A stretch of 64,000 bases of DNA, taken from positions 62,001 to 126,000 of the forward strand of contig JAXLWB010000007.1 in assembly GCA_046328715.1 (NCBI GenBank), written 5' to 3'. The stretch comes from JAXLWB01 sp046328715. GTDB lineage: Bacteria; Chloroflexota; Anaerolineae; Caldilineales; Caldilineaceae. Below the pieces are notes generated by a model. That model was not told where the DNA came from and ran no database searches. It was given only the letters and a program-made list of their open reading frames with translations. The translations under genes and the position numbers were made by a program. Below are positions 17,024-26,621 of this stretch, one piece after another (position 1 is the first letter of the stretch; each line of letters opens with the position of its first letter).

Positions 17024-19639
17024 TCAGGCAACTTGCACAACAGTGAAGCCTACCTGTTGCCAAAGCGCACAGGCGGCGGCAAAGCGCCGAGCCAACTCTA
17101 TATAGGGTCGTCCACTTTCGGCTGCCGCTTTCATGGCTGGTGTGCAGCGGATTTCGACTGCAAACTGCTTGGGCGCGCGCCCAGCACGTTCAATGCGTTG
17201 TTGTAGATCGTTCAGCCCTTCCAGTGCAGCGTACAATTCAGCCGCAGTTGCATCGGGCAGATCGACAGCTTCTCCTTCTTTCTCGTCCGCTTTGCCATCA
17301 TTGAGGCGGAGGAGTTGCCAACGCCAGCGCAGGTTGCCGCTCTTTCCGCTTAGTTCGACTTCAATCTTGTCACCCAACTTCGAATTTTTGGCACTCGATT
17401 TCTCTACGCCGCCCCAGACGTTGAGCGCAAACTCGGCGTTTGAATGTAGTGAGACTTGGAAGAAGCGATGAACGTCTTTGAACTCACGACTAAAGCGGGC
17501 AGGAGGCAGGTCGTTGCGCGTTTGACGGCCATAGTTTTTGCTCGACAAGCGCTCATCCAGGATGGCGACAACGCCATTGTCGGTGGCGCGACGAATTAGG
17601 CGGCCAAAGCCCTGTTTGAGCGCCAGGGTCATCAAAGGCACCATGTATTCGCCAAAGCTGCTGCGTCCGGCGTCGTCGATGGCCTTCATGCGCGCACTGT
17701 GCAGTGGGTCGCCTGGGGTTGGGAAAGGCATCTTATCGAGCACGACCAGGCTCAGCTCTTCTCCTGGGATGTCCACACCTTCCCAAAAGGAGCGGGTGGC
17801 GAGCAGGACACTGTAAGGTGTACTTTTGAACCAGGTCAACAAGGCATCGCGTGGCGCGTCACCCTGTGCCCGTAGCGGCCAAATCAGCTCATTGCCGCGG
17901 CTGCGCAGAAGATCGTAGACCTGTTGCAAGCCGCTCCAACTGGTAAAAAGGCACAACGAACGGCCACGACTCACTTCGAGCAAACGCCGAATTTCAGTAC
18001 CTGCCGCGGCATAAAAGGCATCGCTGTTCTTATAGTCGAAGGCGGGCAGCGGCGGTTGGTAGAGCAGGGCCTGTTTGGGATAGTCGAAGACGGCGGGAAG
18101 TACACGCTCTTCGCATTCGCCATCAATGCCGCAGCGCATTTTGAAATGGGCAAATTCACGATTGGCGGCCAAGGTTGCGCTAGTACAGATTACGGTGCGC
18201 TGAACTGGATCGTCGCCAACCGATTCGGGATGAAAGAGATTTTGGGCAAGCAGTGCTGCTGGGTTGATTGGCGCTGCGTGGACTTCGATGGTGATGTGAC
18301 GACGCTCAAAGACGCGGGATGCATAGCGCACGAAATCTTTGTCATGTTTGCTGGTCGAAATTGCAAGCAGTTTGGTGGCGATGCTGCTCAGTTGCTCGAT
18401 CGCCAATTCATAGAGTTTACGTTCGACGCCGCCACTATCGGACTGTGCCAGTGGCTCGTCTGACTTCTTGTTTTTGGCCGCACCTTTCTCATTTTTGAGC
18501 GGCAATGGCTCATCTTTCTCGCCATTTTCGCCGTAAGGGCTCTTCTCTTTAAGTCGTTTAGCCAAATTGCTGAGCGCACTGCTCAACTTTTTCATCTCTT
18601 CCAGGTCACTGTCGACACGAAAGGCATTATCACGGCTAAGATGCGAAAGCTCCTGAAAAGCAAGGGTGTTGTGAAAGCGCAATTCTTCGATTTCATCTTC
18701 GTCGACATGCTGCTTAAAGATCGTACGCGCCAGTAACTGCTCTACGGTGTAGTCGCTAACCAGCGTTTCATAGACTGAGGTGGCAGTCTGCTCCAAGCCA
18801 TGTGCCTCATCAATGACATAGATGGCAGCAGGAGGGAGAATCCGCTCACCGGCCACACCTAGTTCTAAGGCATTGAGCAACAAATGGTGATTTGTCACCA
18901 GGATCTGAGCGTTTGCAGCCTTATCGCGCATCAGATTGACCCAGCAGTCATCATCCCAGTAAATACATTCATCGTGTAGGCAATCGTCAGGAAAACTGAC
19001 AATGCGTGGACGCAGGTCGCTGTCGATCATAAAGGGCAGATCGTCCACATCGCCCGTCTCAGTCTCGTCCAACCAAAGTTTGATCGGCTGAATCTGCTCG
19101 TTGGCTTTGTCGTAAAGAGCGAATTGTTGTTGGGTGAACGCCTCATTTTCCCACTTGTAGTTACAGACAAAGTTACTGCGCCCTTTGACTAGCACAGCGC
19201 TGATCTCGCGCTTCATGACATTGCGCAAAAAGGGAATATCTTTTTGGAAGAGCTGACTTTGCAGCGACTTATTGGCGGTCGCCACGATGACGGTTTTGCC
19301 GCTAAGGATGGCGGGAACCAAATAGGCAATCGATTTGCCAGTACCGGTCGGTGCCTCAATTAGTGCATGGCGACCTTCGAGAATGGCACGTTTGGTTGCC
19401 TCAGCCATCTCAAGCTGGCTGGGGCGCAATTCGTAGCCAGCTAATAACTTGGCAAGTGGACCACTTGAGCCAAAGAAATCGGCCAGATTGCAGTTACGTA
19501 ATTCGGCGAGATCGTCCTTGTGTTTCTCCGCTTCTTTGCGTGAGTCGCTGGATTTTGGTTTGGGAAAGAGAATACCACCCTCTTCCTCAATCGGTTCATA
19601 GACAAGTTCAGCATCAGACGCTGGGCTCAATTTGGACAT
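17024..19639 (-). CDS. dinG: DinG-family ATP-dependent DNA helicase
   Basis: The 871-residue protein is a superfamily 2 XPD/DinG-like 5'-3' helicase. It shows Walker A APTGTGKS at residues 96-103, a DEAH box in VIDEAHGLEQT, four Cys that can hold the 4Fe-4S cluster (one near residue 158 in NFVCNYK, three in CLHDECIYWDDDC around 218-230), and late motifs with SFWEGVDIPG and QGFGRLIRR. An acidic, lysine-rich insert of low complexity sits around residues 355-400. DinG unwinds D-loops and R-loops. There is no exonuclease domain at the N-terminus, unlike the Bacillus type. Confidence 0.9.
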   Translation of the reverse strand: MSKLSPASDAELVYEPIEEEGGILFPKPKSSDSRKEAEKHKDDLAELRNCNLADFFGSSGPLAKLLAGYELRPSQLEMAEATKRAILEGRHALIEAPTGTGKSIAYLVPAILSGKTVIVATANKSLQSQLFQKDIPFLRNVMKREISAVLVKGRSNFVCNYKWENEAFTQQQFALYDKANEQIQPIKLWLDETETGDVDDLPFMIDSDLRPRIVSFPDDCLHDECIYWDDDCWVNLMRDKAANAQILVTNHHLLLNALELGVAGERILPPAAIYVIDEAHGLEQTATSVYETLVSDYTVEQLLARTIFKQHVDEDEIEELRFHNTLAFQELSHLSRDNAFRVDSDLEEMKKLSSALSNLAKRLKEKSPYGENGEKDEPLPLKNEKGAAKNKKSDEPLAQSDSGGVERKLYELAIEQLSSIATKLLAISTSKHDKDFVRYASRVFERRHITIEVHAAPINPAALLAQNLFHPESVGDDPVQRTVICTSATLAANREFAHFKMRCGIDGECEERVLPAVFDYPKQALLYQPPLPAFDYKNSDAFYAAAGTEIRRLLEVSRGRSLCLFTSWSGLQQVYDLLRSRGNELIWPLRAQGDAPRDALLTWFKSTPYSVLLATRSFWEGVDIPGEELSLVVLDKMPFPTPGDPLHSARMKAIDDAGRSSFGEYMVPLMTLALKQGFGRLIRRATDNGVVAILDERLSSKNYGRQTRNDLPPARFSREFKDVHRFFQVSLHSNAEFALNVWGGVEKSSAKNSKLGDKIEVELSGKSGNLRWRWQLLRLNDGKADEKEGEAVDLPDATAAELYAALEGLNDLQQRIERAGRAPKQFAVEIRCTPAMKAAAESGRPYIELARRFAAACALWQQVGFTVVQVA

Positions 19640-19671
19640 GACTATAAGTTTACATGCTTCTCTGAAATAAA

Positions 19672-19705
19672 AAGAAAGGACGATCCGCTCGGATCGCCCT
19701 TTCTT
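19672..19705 (-). terminator. Intrinsic terminator of the LysM/fasciclin gene
   Basis: An arm AAGAAAGG-a-CGATCC pairs with GGATCG-c-CCTTTCTT around the loop GCTC. Read on the minus strand the stem is followed by TTTTTATTT. It lies 54 bases past the stop codon of the gene at 19759-21813 and before the divergent-facing start of dinG downstream on the same strand. Confidence 0.85.
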
Positions 19706-19758
19706 AACAAAACAGTAGGACAGTAAATCAGTGTGTACTGACCTACTGTCGCACTGTC

Positions 19759-21813
19759 TTACTGCGCCGGAGGTAACATCACCTTATCCACGACTTGAAT
19801 CACACCATTCGAAGCCTCAATATCAGAGGGGCTGATGACCGAGTCCTGCACTTTGATCTGGCTGCCCTGCACCTGGAACTTGACAGTGCCGCCTTGGAGC
19901 GTGGTTGCTTCCATGCCATCCTTCAGTTCGCTGGTGGTAACCGAATTCGACAGAACGTGGAAGAGCAAGATCTGCTTCAACTGTCCTTGTGGGTTGCGCT
20001 TGAGCTGATCAATTGCGCCAGCAGGCAGTGCTTCAAAGGCGGCATTGGTCGGTGCAAAGACGGTGTAGGAACCATCGCTGTTCAGATTGGTGTCCAAACC
20101 TGCTGCCTTCAACAAGTCAACCAGAATCGAGAAGTTGCTGTTGGCCGAGGCAACGTCAATGATCGTGCCAGCGCTGCTGGTTGTCGTACCCGTCGTGGGT
20201 GCGGTTGACGAAGCTGGGGCTGTTGAAGTGGTCGGTGTTGTCGATGTCACTGGGGTTGTGCTCGTAACTGTCGTGGTTCGGGTTACTGGCACAGTTACAG
20301 CCGGGACGGTTTTGGTGGTAGTCTGGGTTGTCGTGACAGCAGCGCTCGCAGCCGGGGCCTTGGTTGGCGCTGGCGTCGGTTGAGCGCTGGTGGTGGCGCC
20401 TGTGCCGAGTAGATTGCGGGCTGGCAGTTGAATCACATCGCCAACTTCGATGGCGTTGCAGTTTGCGATCTTGTTGTAGGCACAGAGTTCATCGTAGAGC
20501 TGAATGTCACCATAAACGTCACGTGCGATCTTGGAAATGCTATCACCGCTCTTGATAGTGTAGCTCGACCCGATGGCCGCAGCACCTGTGGCACTTGATT
20601 GTGTGGTGGTCGTCGGCGTCGAAGCAGTTGCTGTAGCGGTTGTTGTCGTGGTTGCGGTGGTCGTTGTGGTGCCAGTCACGGTTGTGCTGCTGCTGACACC
20701 AGCAATGCGCTTGGCAGTCAAGGTCTGACCGGAATCATCAACCAAGGTAGCGCCTTGAGCATTCAACGTATAGCTGGCAGCAAACTCGGAATTGTTGTAA
20801 ACGATCACAGTCATCGGTGCCGAGCCAACTGCACTGAAGCTCGCCACACGCTGATTGCTCGGACCGTCGAAGACACGGTTGCCAGCGGCAATGGCCAGAC
20901 TGGTTGCACTTTCACCATTAATATAGCGCTTGAAACCATTTTCATCGAGCACCAGGAAGCTGACTTTGCGCAGTACTTCGCTGTTGTCCTGTGGATCAAT
21001 GCTGAGTGAAAGGGTGATAGAGGCGTCTCGTTCCGACGGTTCCAAACCAAGGAAGTGTTGGTCGTACTGCTTGGGCAGTTCGCCTTCGACTGTCGTCGCC
21101 CGCAAGACTGTCACAGGGCCAGCAGGAGCCGCGGCAGGTGCCGTTGTTGGAGCTGGTGTGGCAGCGGCGGTTGTTGCCGTTGTCGTGCTGGTAGCAGCGA
21201 CGGCTGTCGTTGCGGTGGGTACTGCTGTGGCCTCTACTGGAGCAGCAGCGGTTGGCGTGGCAGCCGGGGCTGCCGCTGCGTTCGGATCGCGCACCTGGCC
21301 TGAGCCATCAATGATGGTGGCATTGGTTGCAGTTAACGTGAAGGAGAGATTGTTTGCTCCATCGTTGATGACTACAACAGTATAGTTGGACGTGGAATCG
21401 GCATTGAAGTTCACTTCTAGCTGATTTGCCTGAGTGGTACTGGAGGGATTGCCAGCAGCAACATTGTTATCGAGCAGACTGCCGCCACCCAACACATTGA
21501 CAAAATTGTTTGAGTCGAGCACGAAGAAGCCAGCACCAGCCTGGGCCGGAGTATCCGTGGAAAAATCAGCTCGCAAGGTCACACTGCTGCCTACTGCGTC
21601 TGGTTGTAACTCGAGCCAAACCTTGGCAAAGACACCACCCGCAAGTGAGCCTGTGACTTGTTTTGCCTTTACGGCCGTCGGACTTGCCGACGTGGGCTGC
21701 GCAGTAGCGCCTGTGTCTTGAGCACTTACCATCGTTGCAAACGATGCAACAAACAACGCGGCAACGAGGAATGATCTAATCATTTGATTCATTTTGATTT
21801 TGGTAAAATTCAT
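19759..21813 (-). CDS. Secreted LysM and fasciclin-domain protein
   Basis: A 684-residue exported protein. Residues 1-32 form a signal peptide ending near VSAQD. Two similar beta domains follow (about 50-175 and 240-370), each ending in a strand pair with ATxxDxSGQ. Thr/Ala-rich linkers separate the parts. A LysM domain (about 418-463; YTIKSGDSISKIARDVYG) should bind peptidoglycan. A C-terminal fasciclin domain (about 549-684; YTVFAPTNAAF, then LLFHVLS) mediates adhesion in other proteins. The start has GGAGG eight bases upstream. A TATAAT box on the minus strand at 21854-21849 may be its promoter. It looks like a wall-bound adhesion or matrix protein. Confidence 0.82.
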   Translation of the reverse strand: MNFTKIKMNQMIRSFLVAALFVASFATMVSAQDTGATAQPTSASPTAVKAKQVTGSLAGGVFAKVWLELQPDAVGSSVTLRADFSTDTPAQAGAGFFVLDSNNFVNVLGGGSLLDNNVAAGNPSSTTQANQLEVNFNADSTSNYTVVVINDGANNLSFTLTATNATIIDGSGQVRDPNAAAAPAATPTAAAPVEATAVPTATTAVAATSTTTATTAAATPAPTTAPAAAPAGPVTVLRATTVEGELPKQYDQHFLGLEPSERDASITLSLSIDPQDNSEVLRKVSFLVLDENGFKRYINGESATSLAIAAGNRVFDGPSNQRVASFSAVGSAPMTVIVYNNSEFAASYTLNAQGATLVDDSGQTLTAKRIAGVSSSTTVTGTTTTTATTTTTATATASTPTTTTQSSATGAAAIGSSYTIKSGDSISKIARDVYGDIQLYDELCAYNKIANCNAIEVGDVIQLPARNLLGTGATTSAQPTPAPTKAPAASAAVTTTQTTTKTVPAVTVPVTRTTTVTSTTPVTSTTPTTSTAPASSTAPTTGTTTSSAGTIIDVASANSNFSILVDLLKAAGLDTNLNSDGSYTVFAPTNAAFEALPAGAIDQLKRNPQGQLKQILLFHVLSNSVTTSELKDGMEATTLQGGTVKFQVQGSQIKVQDSVISPSDIEASNGVIQVVDKVMLPPAQ

Positions 21814-22042
21814 TTTTTATCCTCCATTAATCAATTTACAAGATTAATATTATATACTTCGGTATGACCCTTTCCCCAAATCGTATTCCTGACATATGTG
21901 TCAAGGAAGGACGCTTTGGGGAGCCTCTGAACAAAATTCCTGTTTCGCTAAAAAATCGTGGCACAGTTGTGGGAAACCGGACCATTTACCTACGTTTTTT
22001 TAGCGTTTTAACCCATCTGCGTCGTTGCTCACCTCCGAGTTT

Positions 22043-23281
22043 TTACTGCCCTACAGTTCCACTGATCGATGCTGTGCTATTGAGAGTGGTAGTCGGTGGC
22101 GCAGCAACAATACTTACCTGCCGCACAAAGTATTCATCGTAGTTGGCATCCTGCCGCACCACGCGTAAGCGTAAATCGATCATCAACCCACCTAAGTTGC
22201 TCAGGTCCAACTTGGCCAAAACACCTCCTGGCACAGAACGTGTATTACTGATCAAAAATGTCCACTGTTCCCTTCCTGCTGGCGACCAATACAACTCCCA
22301 ACGTAAAAAGTTTGCATCGACGGCGGTTCCGCGTACCTCGACAACGCCTTGGACCGTGCTGTTGGATTTGGGGGCACTAATACCCGACTGCTGGACGGGC
22401 ACCGTCGGCAGCTTCACTGTTACTGTTTTACCATGATTGGCAATCTTTACATAGCGCAAAATGAATTCGTCGTAGTTCGAGTCACGGTACACATTGCGAA
22501 GCAGTAGATCGTAGTAGCCATCAGGAAAACGGGTGCTGTCCAAGACATAGATCGGAGCTTGCCAGACCTGTGCAACGCTACTGTACAGCCAGGTCCACTG
22601 CTGTTGACCATTTGGCGAGATATATAACTCGTAACGCAAAAATTCGTGTCCGGGAAAACCATAGACAGAGCCGATAATATCAACATAGCCATGCACTGTT
22701 TCCCCAATTTCCGGTTTGTAAAAGCCCTGACCGCCTGGTATTTGGTGGATAATACTTGGCCCAAGTGTAGCGGTGGGTTGCGGAAACTCGGTTGGGGTCA
22801 AGGTTGGTAACGGAGTACCAAGCGCATCGAAGGCTGGTGTTGGTGTTGGCGGAAAAGAATTGCGAATCTCAATGCCGCGCAGAAAAGCCTCTTCATAGTT
22901 GCCGTCAAAGCGAATGGCGCGCAAGCGTAAGTCATAATAGCCATCTTTATACGCCTTGGTATTCAACATATAAAGGTCATCATTGGCTACACAGCCATAG
23001 GTGATTACCATGTTCTGCCAGGATTCGCGTCCGGCAGGGGAGATATCCAGCGAATATTTGGCGCAGTTGGCTGTTAGTGTCGAACCACGAATCGTTGCAT
23101 AGCCAGCCACAGCATCGCCAGCACCCGGATGACTGATGATGGTGAGCGGCAGTGGCGTTGGGGTAATGGTCGGCGATTCAGGCTGTTGCGCCAAAAGTAC
23201 AGATGGATGCCGTTGGAGCAGCAGGATTGCAAAGCCGGCTATGATTAAACTGCAAAGACGTACAAATCGATATTGTTTCAT
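22043..23281 (-). CDS. Secreted protein with three tandem beta repeats
   Basis: The 412-residue product has a signal peptide (about residues 1-31), then three homologous domains of about 90 residues. Each has a GY/GxVxxRG strand, a segment of the form RxELYISPxGxxxW, and a closing DGYYDLLLRxxxxDxNYDE strand. Pro-Thr linkers join the domains. I do not recognise a named family; the layout suggests an Ig-like or carbohydrate-binding beta sandwich working outside the cell. It lies 229 bases upstream of the LysM/fasciclin gene on the same strand and may act with it at the cell surface. Confidence 0.75.
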   Translation of the reverse strand: MKQYRFVRLCSLIIAGFAILLLQRHPSVLLAQQPESPTITPTPLPLTIISHPGAGDAVAGYATIRGSTLTANCAKYSLDISPAGRESWQNMVITYGCVANDDLYMLNTKAYKDGYYDLRLRAIRFDGNYEEAFLRGIEIRNSFPPTPTPAFDALGTPLPTLTPTEFPQPTATLGPSIIHQIPGGQGFYKPEIGETVHGYVDIIGSVYGFPGHEFLRYELYISPNGQQQWTWLYSSVAQVWQAPIYVLDSTRFPDGYYDLLLRNVYRDSNYDEFILRYVKIANHGKTVTVKLPTVPVQQSGISAPKSNSTVQGVVEVRGTAVDANFLRWELYWSPAGREQWTFLISNTRSVPGGVLAKLDLSNLGGLMIDLRLRVVRQDANYDEYFVRQVSIVAAPPTTTLNSTASISGTVGQ

Positions 23282-23584
23282 TCGCTTATAAGAACAGGAT
23301 ACAATATGAAAGTTACATTTATGCTTCGCTCTGCCTCAAAGTAGGTTCGTCGTATGTTCAGAAGCTCATTGTGAACCCAACTGCAATATATACATTGCAT
23401 CCTTACTTAAAAACAGTCATTATTGATGTCTGAGTTAAAGGTTTATAGGATGTTAGATGATTCGTGATACGTAATGCGTGAATTTTCGCTAGCAACTCAC
23501 GGTTCAGGCGTTATTCTTCACGGAAAATATGAAAATTCAACCTAGCGCTCAGTATAACGATAGAACCGTAAGGATCGAAATTTA
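23282..23584. other. Intergenic region with a CGTGAT-word repeat
   Basis: No gene is seen here. At 23463-23482 lies CGTGATACGTAATGCGTGAA, a near copy of the word that builds the arms of the element at 3885-4449, followed by an imperfect partial complement (TTCTTCACGG). The remaining AT-rich DNA probably contains the promoter of the three-repeat secreted protein. Confidence 0.5.
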
Positions 23585-26500
23585 TCAACCACCTACGAAG
23601 TCGATCCGATGGCAGGGCTTGCCTTCACTTTCTCGCAGCAAATGGGGAATGGTGACTGTTGGACTAAGCGGTGTACCATTGCCATCCACCACAGTTAAGT
23701 AAAGCTCGTGCGGCGAAGATGAGTAAATCGGAAAGTCATAGGCACCTGTGTCGCCTGAACTATCTTTGCTGATGGCGTCGTATTGATTTCCCCATTGATC
23801 GCGCAGGTGGAGATGAACACCCGCAACCAACGCCCCAGACTGATTCATCACATGGCCCATCACATATTGTCCAGAACAGCTTTGATCGTGAATGGGTGCG
23901 CTTGTTGGCATGTAGAGATTGGCTGCCGCAATGAACTGCATTCCGTCGGGTGTCGGTGTCGGCAACCCGATCGTCTGGATATCGCCAATTGCTTGCGCAT
24001 CGGCGGGTACCGTACCGGTCAATTCTTCGCTTGGGTTTACTGTATCGACCAGCACACGCATTGCAGCTTGTTCGTCGGCCTCTGTGCCGATAAAGGCCTG
24101 CGGCAGGCGAGTTTGCAAGTCATCACAGCGTCCCAAATCTACCGGGGCAGAATAGCGTAGCGCCCAAGCTACAATTTGACCGAGTTCGTTGTTGGAAAGC
24201 CGTGGCGTCTCGCCAAAGTCTGCCAGCGAAGGTGTCGGTGTCGGTTCAACTACTTCAGGGACTTCAACGGCAAATGCGTTAAATGGATCGGTGTCGGTGA
24301 TCAGTTCGTCGGAGATCAACGAGTCGGGTGCGCCCGTAAGCGCAGTGCTGGTTGGATCGGGTAGACCCAAGTGGTCGCGCACCTTCAAAACGGGACGAAC
24401 TGCACCGTTGGGCAGCAGGCAGTAACCGGCGCGACGCGTTTGATCGCCCTGCTGGACAAAGACCGGCGCACTCGGCGCAAACTCGACACTATCGGCTAGC
24501 GGTCCGTTCGCTCCTGCTTTGTCGATCCAGCGGCGGTTGAAATACTCACCATTGCGGCGACAAGAAACGCCGACTGGACATTCTGTGCGAAGCTCTACCC
24601 CTTCAGGGGCCGCGAAGTTCCAGGCTGCATCGTCACCTGGCACCCCTAACGTCGCTAATGCTTCCGCATCGGCCAGGACGCTTTCCATGAAGGCGTTCCA
24701 AATCGGTGCTGCGCCGGTGACACCGCTGGTGTTGCGCATTGGTTGTCCATCGTTATTGCCTGCCCAGACCCCCGCCACCAAAAAGCGTGTAAAGCCGATG
24801 GTCCAGTTATCTTTGAAATCGGTAGTCGTTCCGGTCTTGGCGGCGGCGGGTCTGCTCAGGTGCAGCGGACTGTTGCTGCCAAAGGCAGGCGTCCGCGCAG
24901 TGTTGTCGCTCAGGATATCGGAAATGAGAAAGGCGCTCTGCGGCGAAATCGCCTGAACCGCAAAAGGCTGCGAAATGGCAATCGACTGACCCCAGCCGCT
25001 TTCTGCTGCCAGAATCGCCTGCGGTGGCAGATACCGACCAGCGCTGGCTAAGGTATGGAAGCCACTGGTCAGGTCGAGCAGTGTCACCTCGCCGCCGCCC
25101 AGAGTGAGACTGAGACCATACCAGTTGGTGGGCTTGTTCAAACTCTTCACCCCAAGCTGGCGCGCACCCTCTAACATACGCTCCACGCCCACGGCATCAA
25201 CCAACTTGACCGCAGGAATGTTGTAGCTGTTGGCCAGGGCGGTACGCACGGTGACAGGACCGTGAAACCTGCCATCGTAGTTGGTTGGAATGTAGACCTT
25301 GTTCAGATCGACGGTGTAGCTGACAGGAATGTCCCACAGCACGGTAGCGGGGCTAATCAGATTATCTTCTAGGGCGGTGGCATAGAAGAGCGGCTTGATC
25401 GCACTGCCGGGCTGGCGCAACCGCACACTCACATTGACCTGTCCGTCAATTGCATCATTATTGAAGTCGGCGCTGCCAACCATGGCTAAAATTTCTCCAC
25501 TGTTGGGCTTGAGTGCCACCAACGCCGCATTGCTCATATTGGAGGCACTGGCCAGTCGTGCGACAGTCTCACTCACTGCTTTTTGAGCGAGCGCCTGAAT
25601 ATGCAAATCCAGTGTTGTGGTGATGCGGAGCCCGGCGTCGAGTACGGTTTGCAGATCGCTGTTTCCTATTTGGTCGGAGAGTTGTTCGAGTATATATTGT
25701 ACGAAGTGCGGTGCCCGATTTATGGGGGCTCCGGCGTCGCTGCGCAAAGCGAGTGGTTCATCAAAGATGGCGTCGGCCTCTTCCTGGCTTAGCTGTTTGT
25801 GGCGCACCAGGAGATCAAGTACCACACGCTGGCGCTCTTTAACGGCGCTGAAATTGCGAAAGGGGTCAAGCAATGCCGGTGCCTGGGGCAACCCTGCCAG
25901 CAAGGTTGCCTCGGCCATGTCCAGATTGCTGGCCGACTTGCCAAAGTAAACTTGCGCCGCGGCCTCCGGTCCATAGGCAAGGTTCCCGTAGTTGAGCAAG
26001 TTGAGATACATCTCCAGAATCGCCTCTTTGCTGTAGAGCTTGGTGAGGTCGGTTGCCAGTTGGGCTTCCTGGATTTTGCGCTGTAAACTTTGATCGAGTC
26101 GCTGCTCAGGCGTAAAGAAAAGATTGCGCGCAAGTTGCATCGTAATCGTGCTGGCCCCCGAGATGATTTGTCCACGCTGCAAATTGCGCAAGGTAGCCAC
26201 GACAATGCGCGGTGCATCAATGCCGACATTGTTAAAGAACGAAGCGTCCTCGGTGGCCAAGGTGGCGCTGATCAGATTGCTGCTGAGCGCGCTCAACGGT
26301 ACCCAAGTCCGTCGACCTTCACCAAACAGTTCTGCAATCAACTCTCCGTGGCGATCCAGGATCAGGGTAGATTGGAAAACATGAGGCATTGTTCCGACTT
26401 GTGACTGTGCCAAATAGAGTTCTGTGGCGGCGATGGGGCTGTCGGCAATCGGCGTAGACAGCAAAGGCAGGGGACTCTGCTCCACGCTGTTGGCGCTGCT

Positions 26501-26617
26501 ACACGCCGAAAAAACGAGGGCCAATGTCCAAATAAGGAATGTTACAGTTCTGTACTTTTGTAAATCCATCAACATAGCGTTATTAGTAAAACGCACAAAA
26601 GTCGTTGTAAGTTTCAT
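23585..26617 (-). CDS. Class A penicillin-binding protein (transglycosylase-transpeptidase)
   Basis: A 1010-residue bifunctional cell-wall synthase. The GT51 domain (about residues 80-280) has the catalytic Glu in ATEDASFF (about 121) and GASTITMQLARNLFF. The transpeptidase domain has SAIK (Ser about 400), SYN (about 461) and KTG (about 592). An Ala/Pro-rich tail ends in a carbohydrate-binding-like beta domain (about 890-1010). The N-terminal hydrophobic segment ends in FSACSS, so it may be lipid-anchored instead of keeping a plain signal anchor. Two ATGs at the start of the frame differ by 39 bases. It follows the 709-residue protein gene after four bases, so the two are cotranscribed. Confidence 0.92.
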   Translation of the reverse strand: MKLTTTFVRFTNNAMLMDLQKYRTVTFLIWTLALVFSACSSANSVEQSPLPLLSTPIADSPIAATELYLAQSQVGTMPHVFQSTLILDRHGELIAELFGEGRRTWVPLSALSSNLISATLATEDASFFNNVGIDAPRIVVATLRNLQRGQIISGASTITMQLARNLFFTPEQRLDQSLQRKIQEAQLATDLTKLYSKEAILEMYLNLLNYGNLAYGPEAAAQVYFGKSASNLDMAEATLLAGLPQAPALLDPFRNFSAVKERQRVVLDLLVRHKQLSQEEADAIFDEPLALRSDAGAPINRAPHFVQYILEQLSDQIGNSDLQTVLDAGLRITTTLDLHIQALAQKAVSETVARLASASNMSNAALVALKPNSGEILAMVGSADFNNDAIDGQVNVSVRLRQPGSAIKPLFYATALEDNLISPATVLWDIPVSYTVDLNKVYIPTNYDGRFHGPVTVRTALANSYNIPAVKLVDAVGVERMLEGARQLGVKSLNKPTNWYGLSLTLGGGEVTLLDLTSGFHTLASAGRYLPPQAILAAESGWGQSIAISQPFAVQAISPQSAFLISDILSDNTARTPAFGSNSPLHLSRPAAAKTGTTTDFKDNWTIGFTRFLVAGVWAGNNDGQPMRNTSGVTGAAPIWNAFMESVLADAEALATLGVPGDDAAWNFAAPEGVELRTECPVGVSCRRNGEYFNRRWIDKAGANGPLADSVEFAPSAPVFVQQGDQTRRAGYCLLPNGAVRPVLKVRDHLGLPDPTSTALTGAPDSLISDELITDTDPFNAFAVEVPEVVEPTPTPSLADFGETPRLSNNELGQIVAWALRYSAPVDLGRCDDLQTRLPQAFIGTEADEQAAMRVLVDTVNPSEELTGTVPADAQAIGDIQTIGLPTPTPDGMQFIAAANLYMPTSAPIHDQSCSGQYVMGHVMNQSGALVAGVHLHLRDQWGNQYDAISKDSSGDTGAYDFPIYSSSPHELYLTVVDGNGTPLSPTVTIPHLLRESEGKPCHRIDFVGG

Positions 26618-26621
26618 TTGT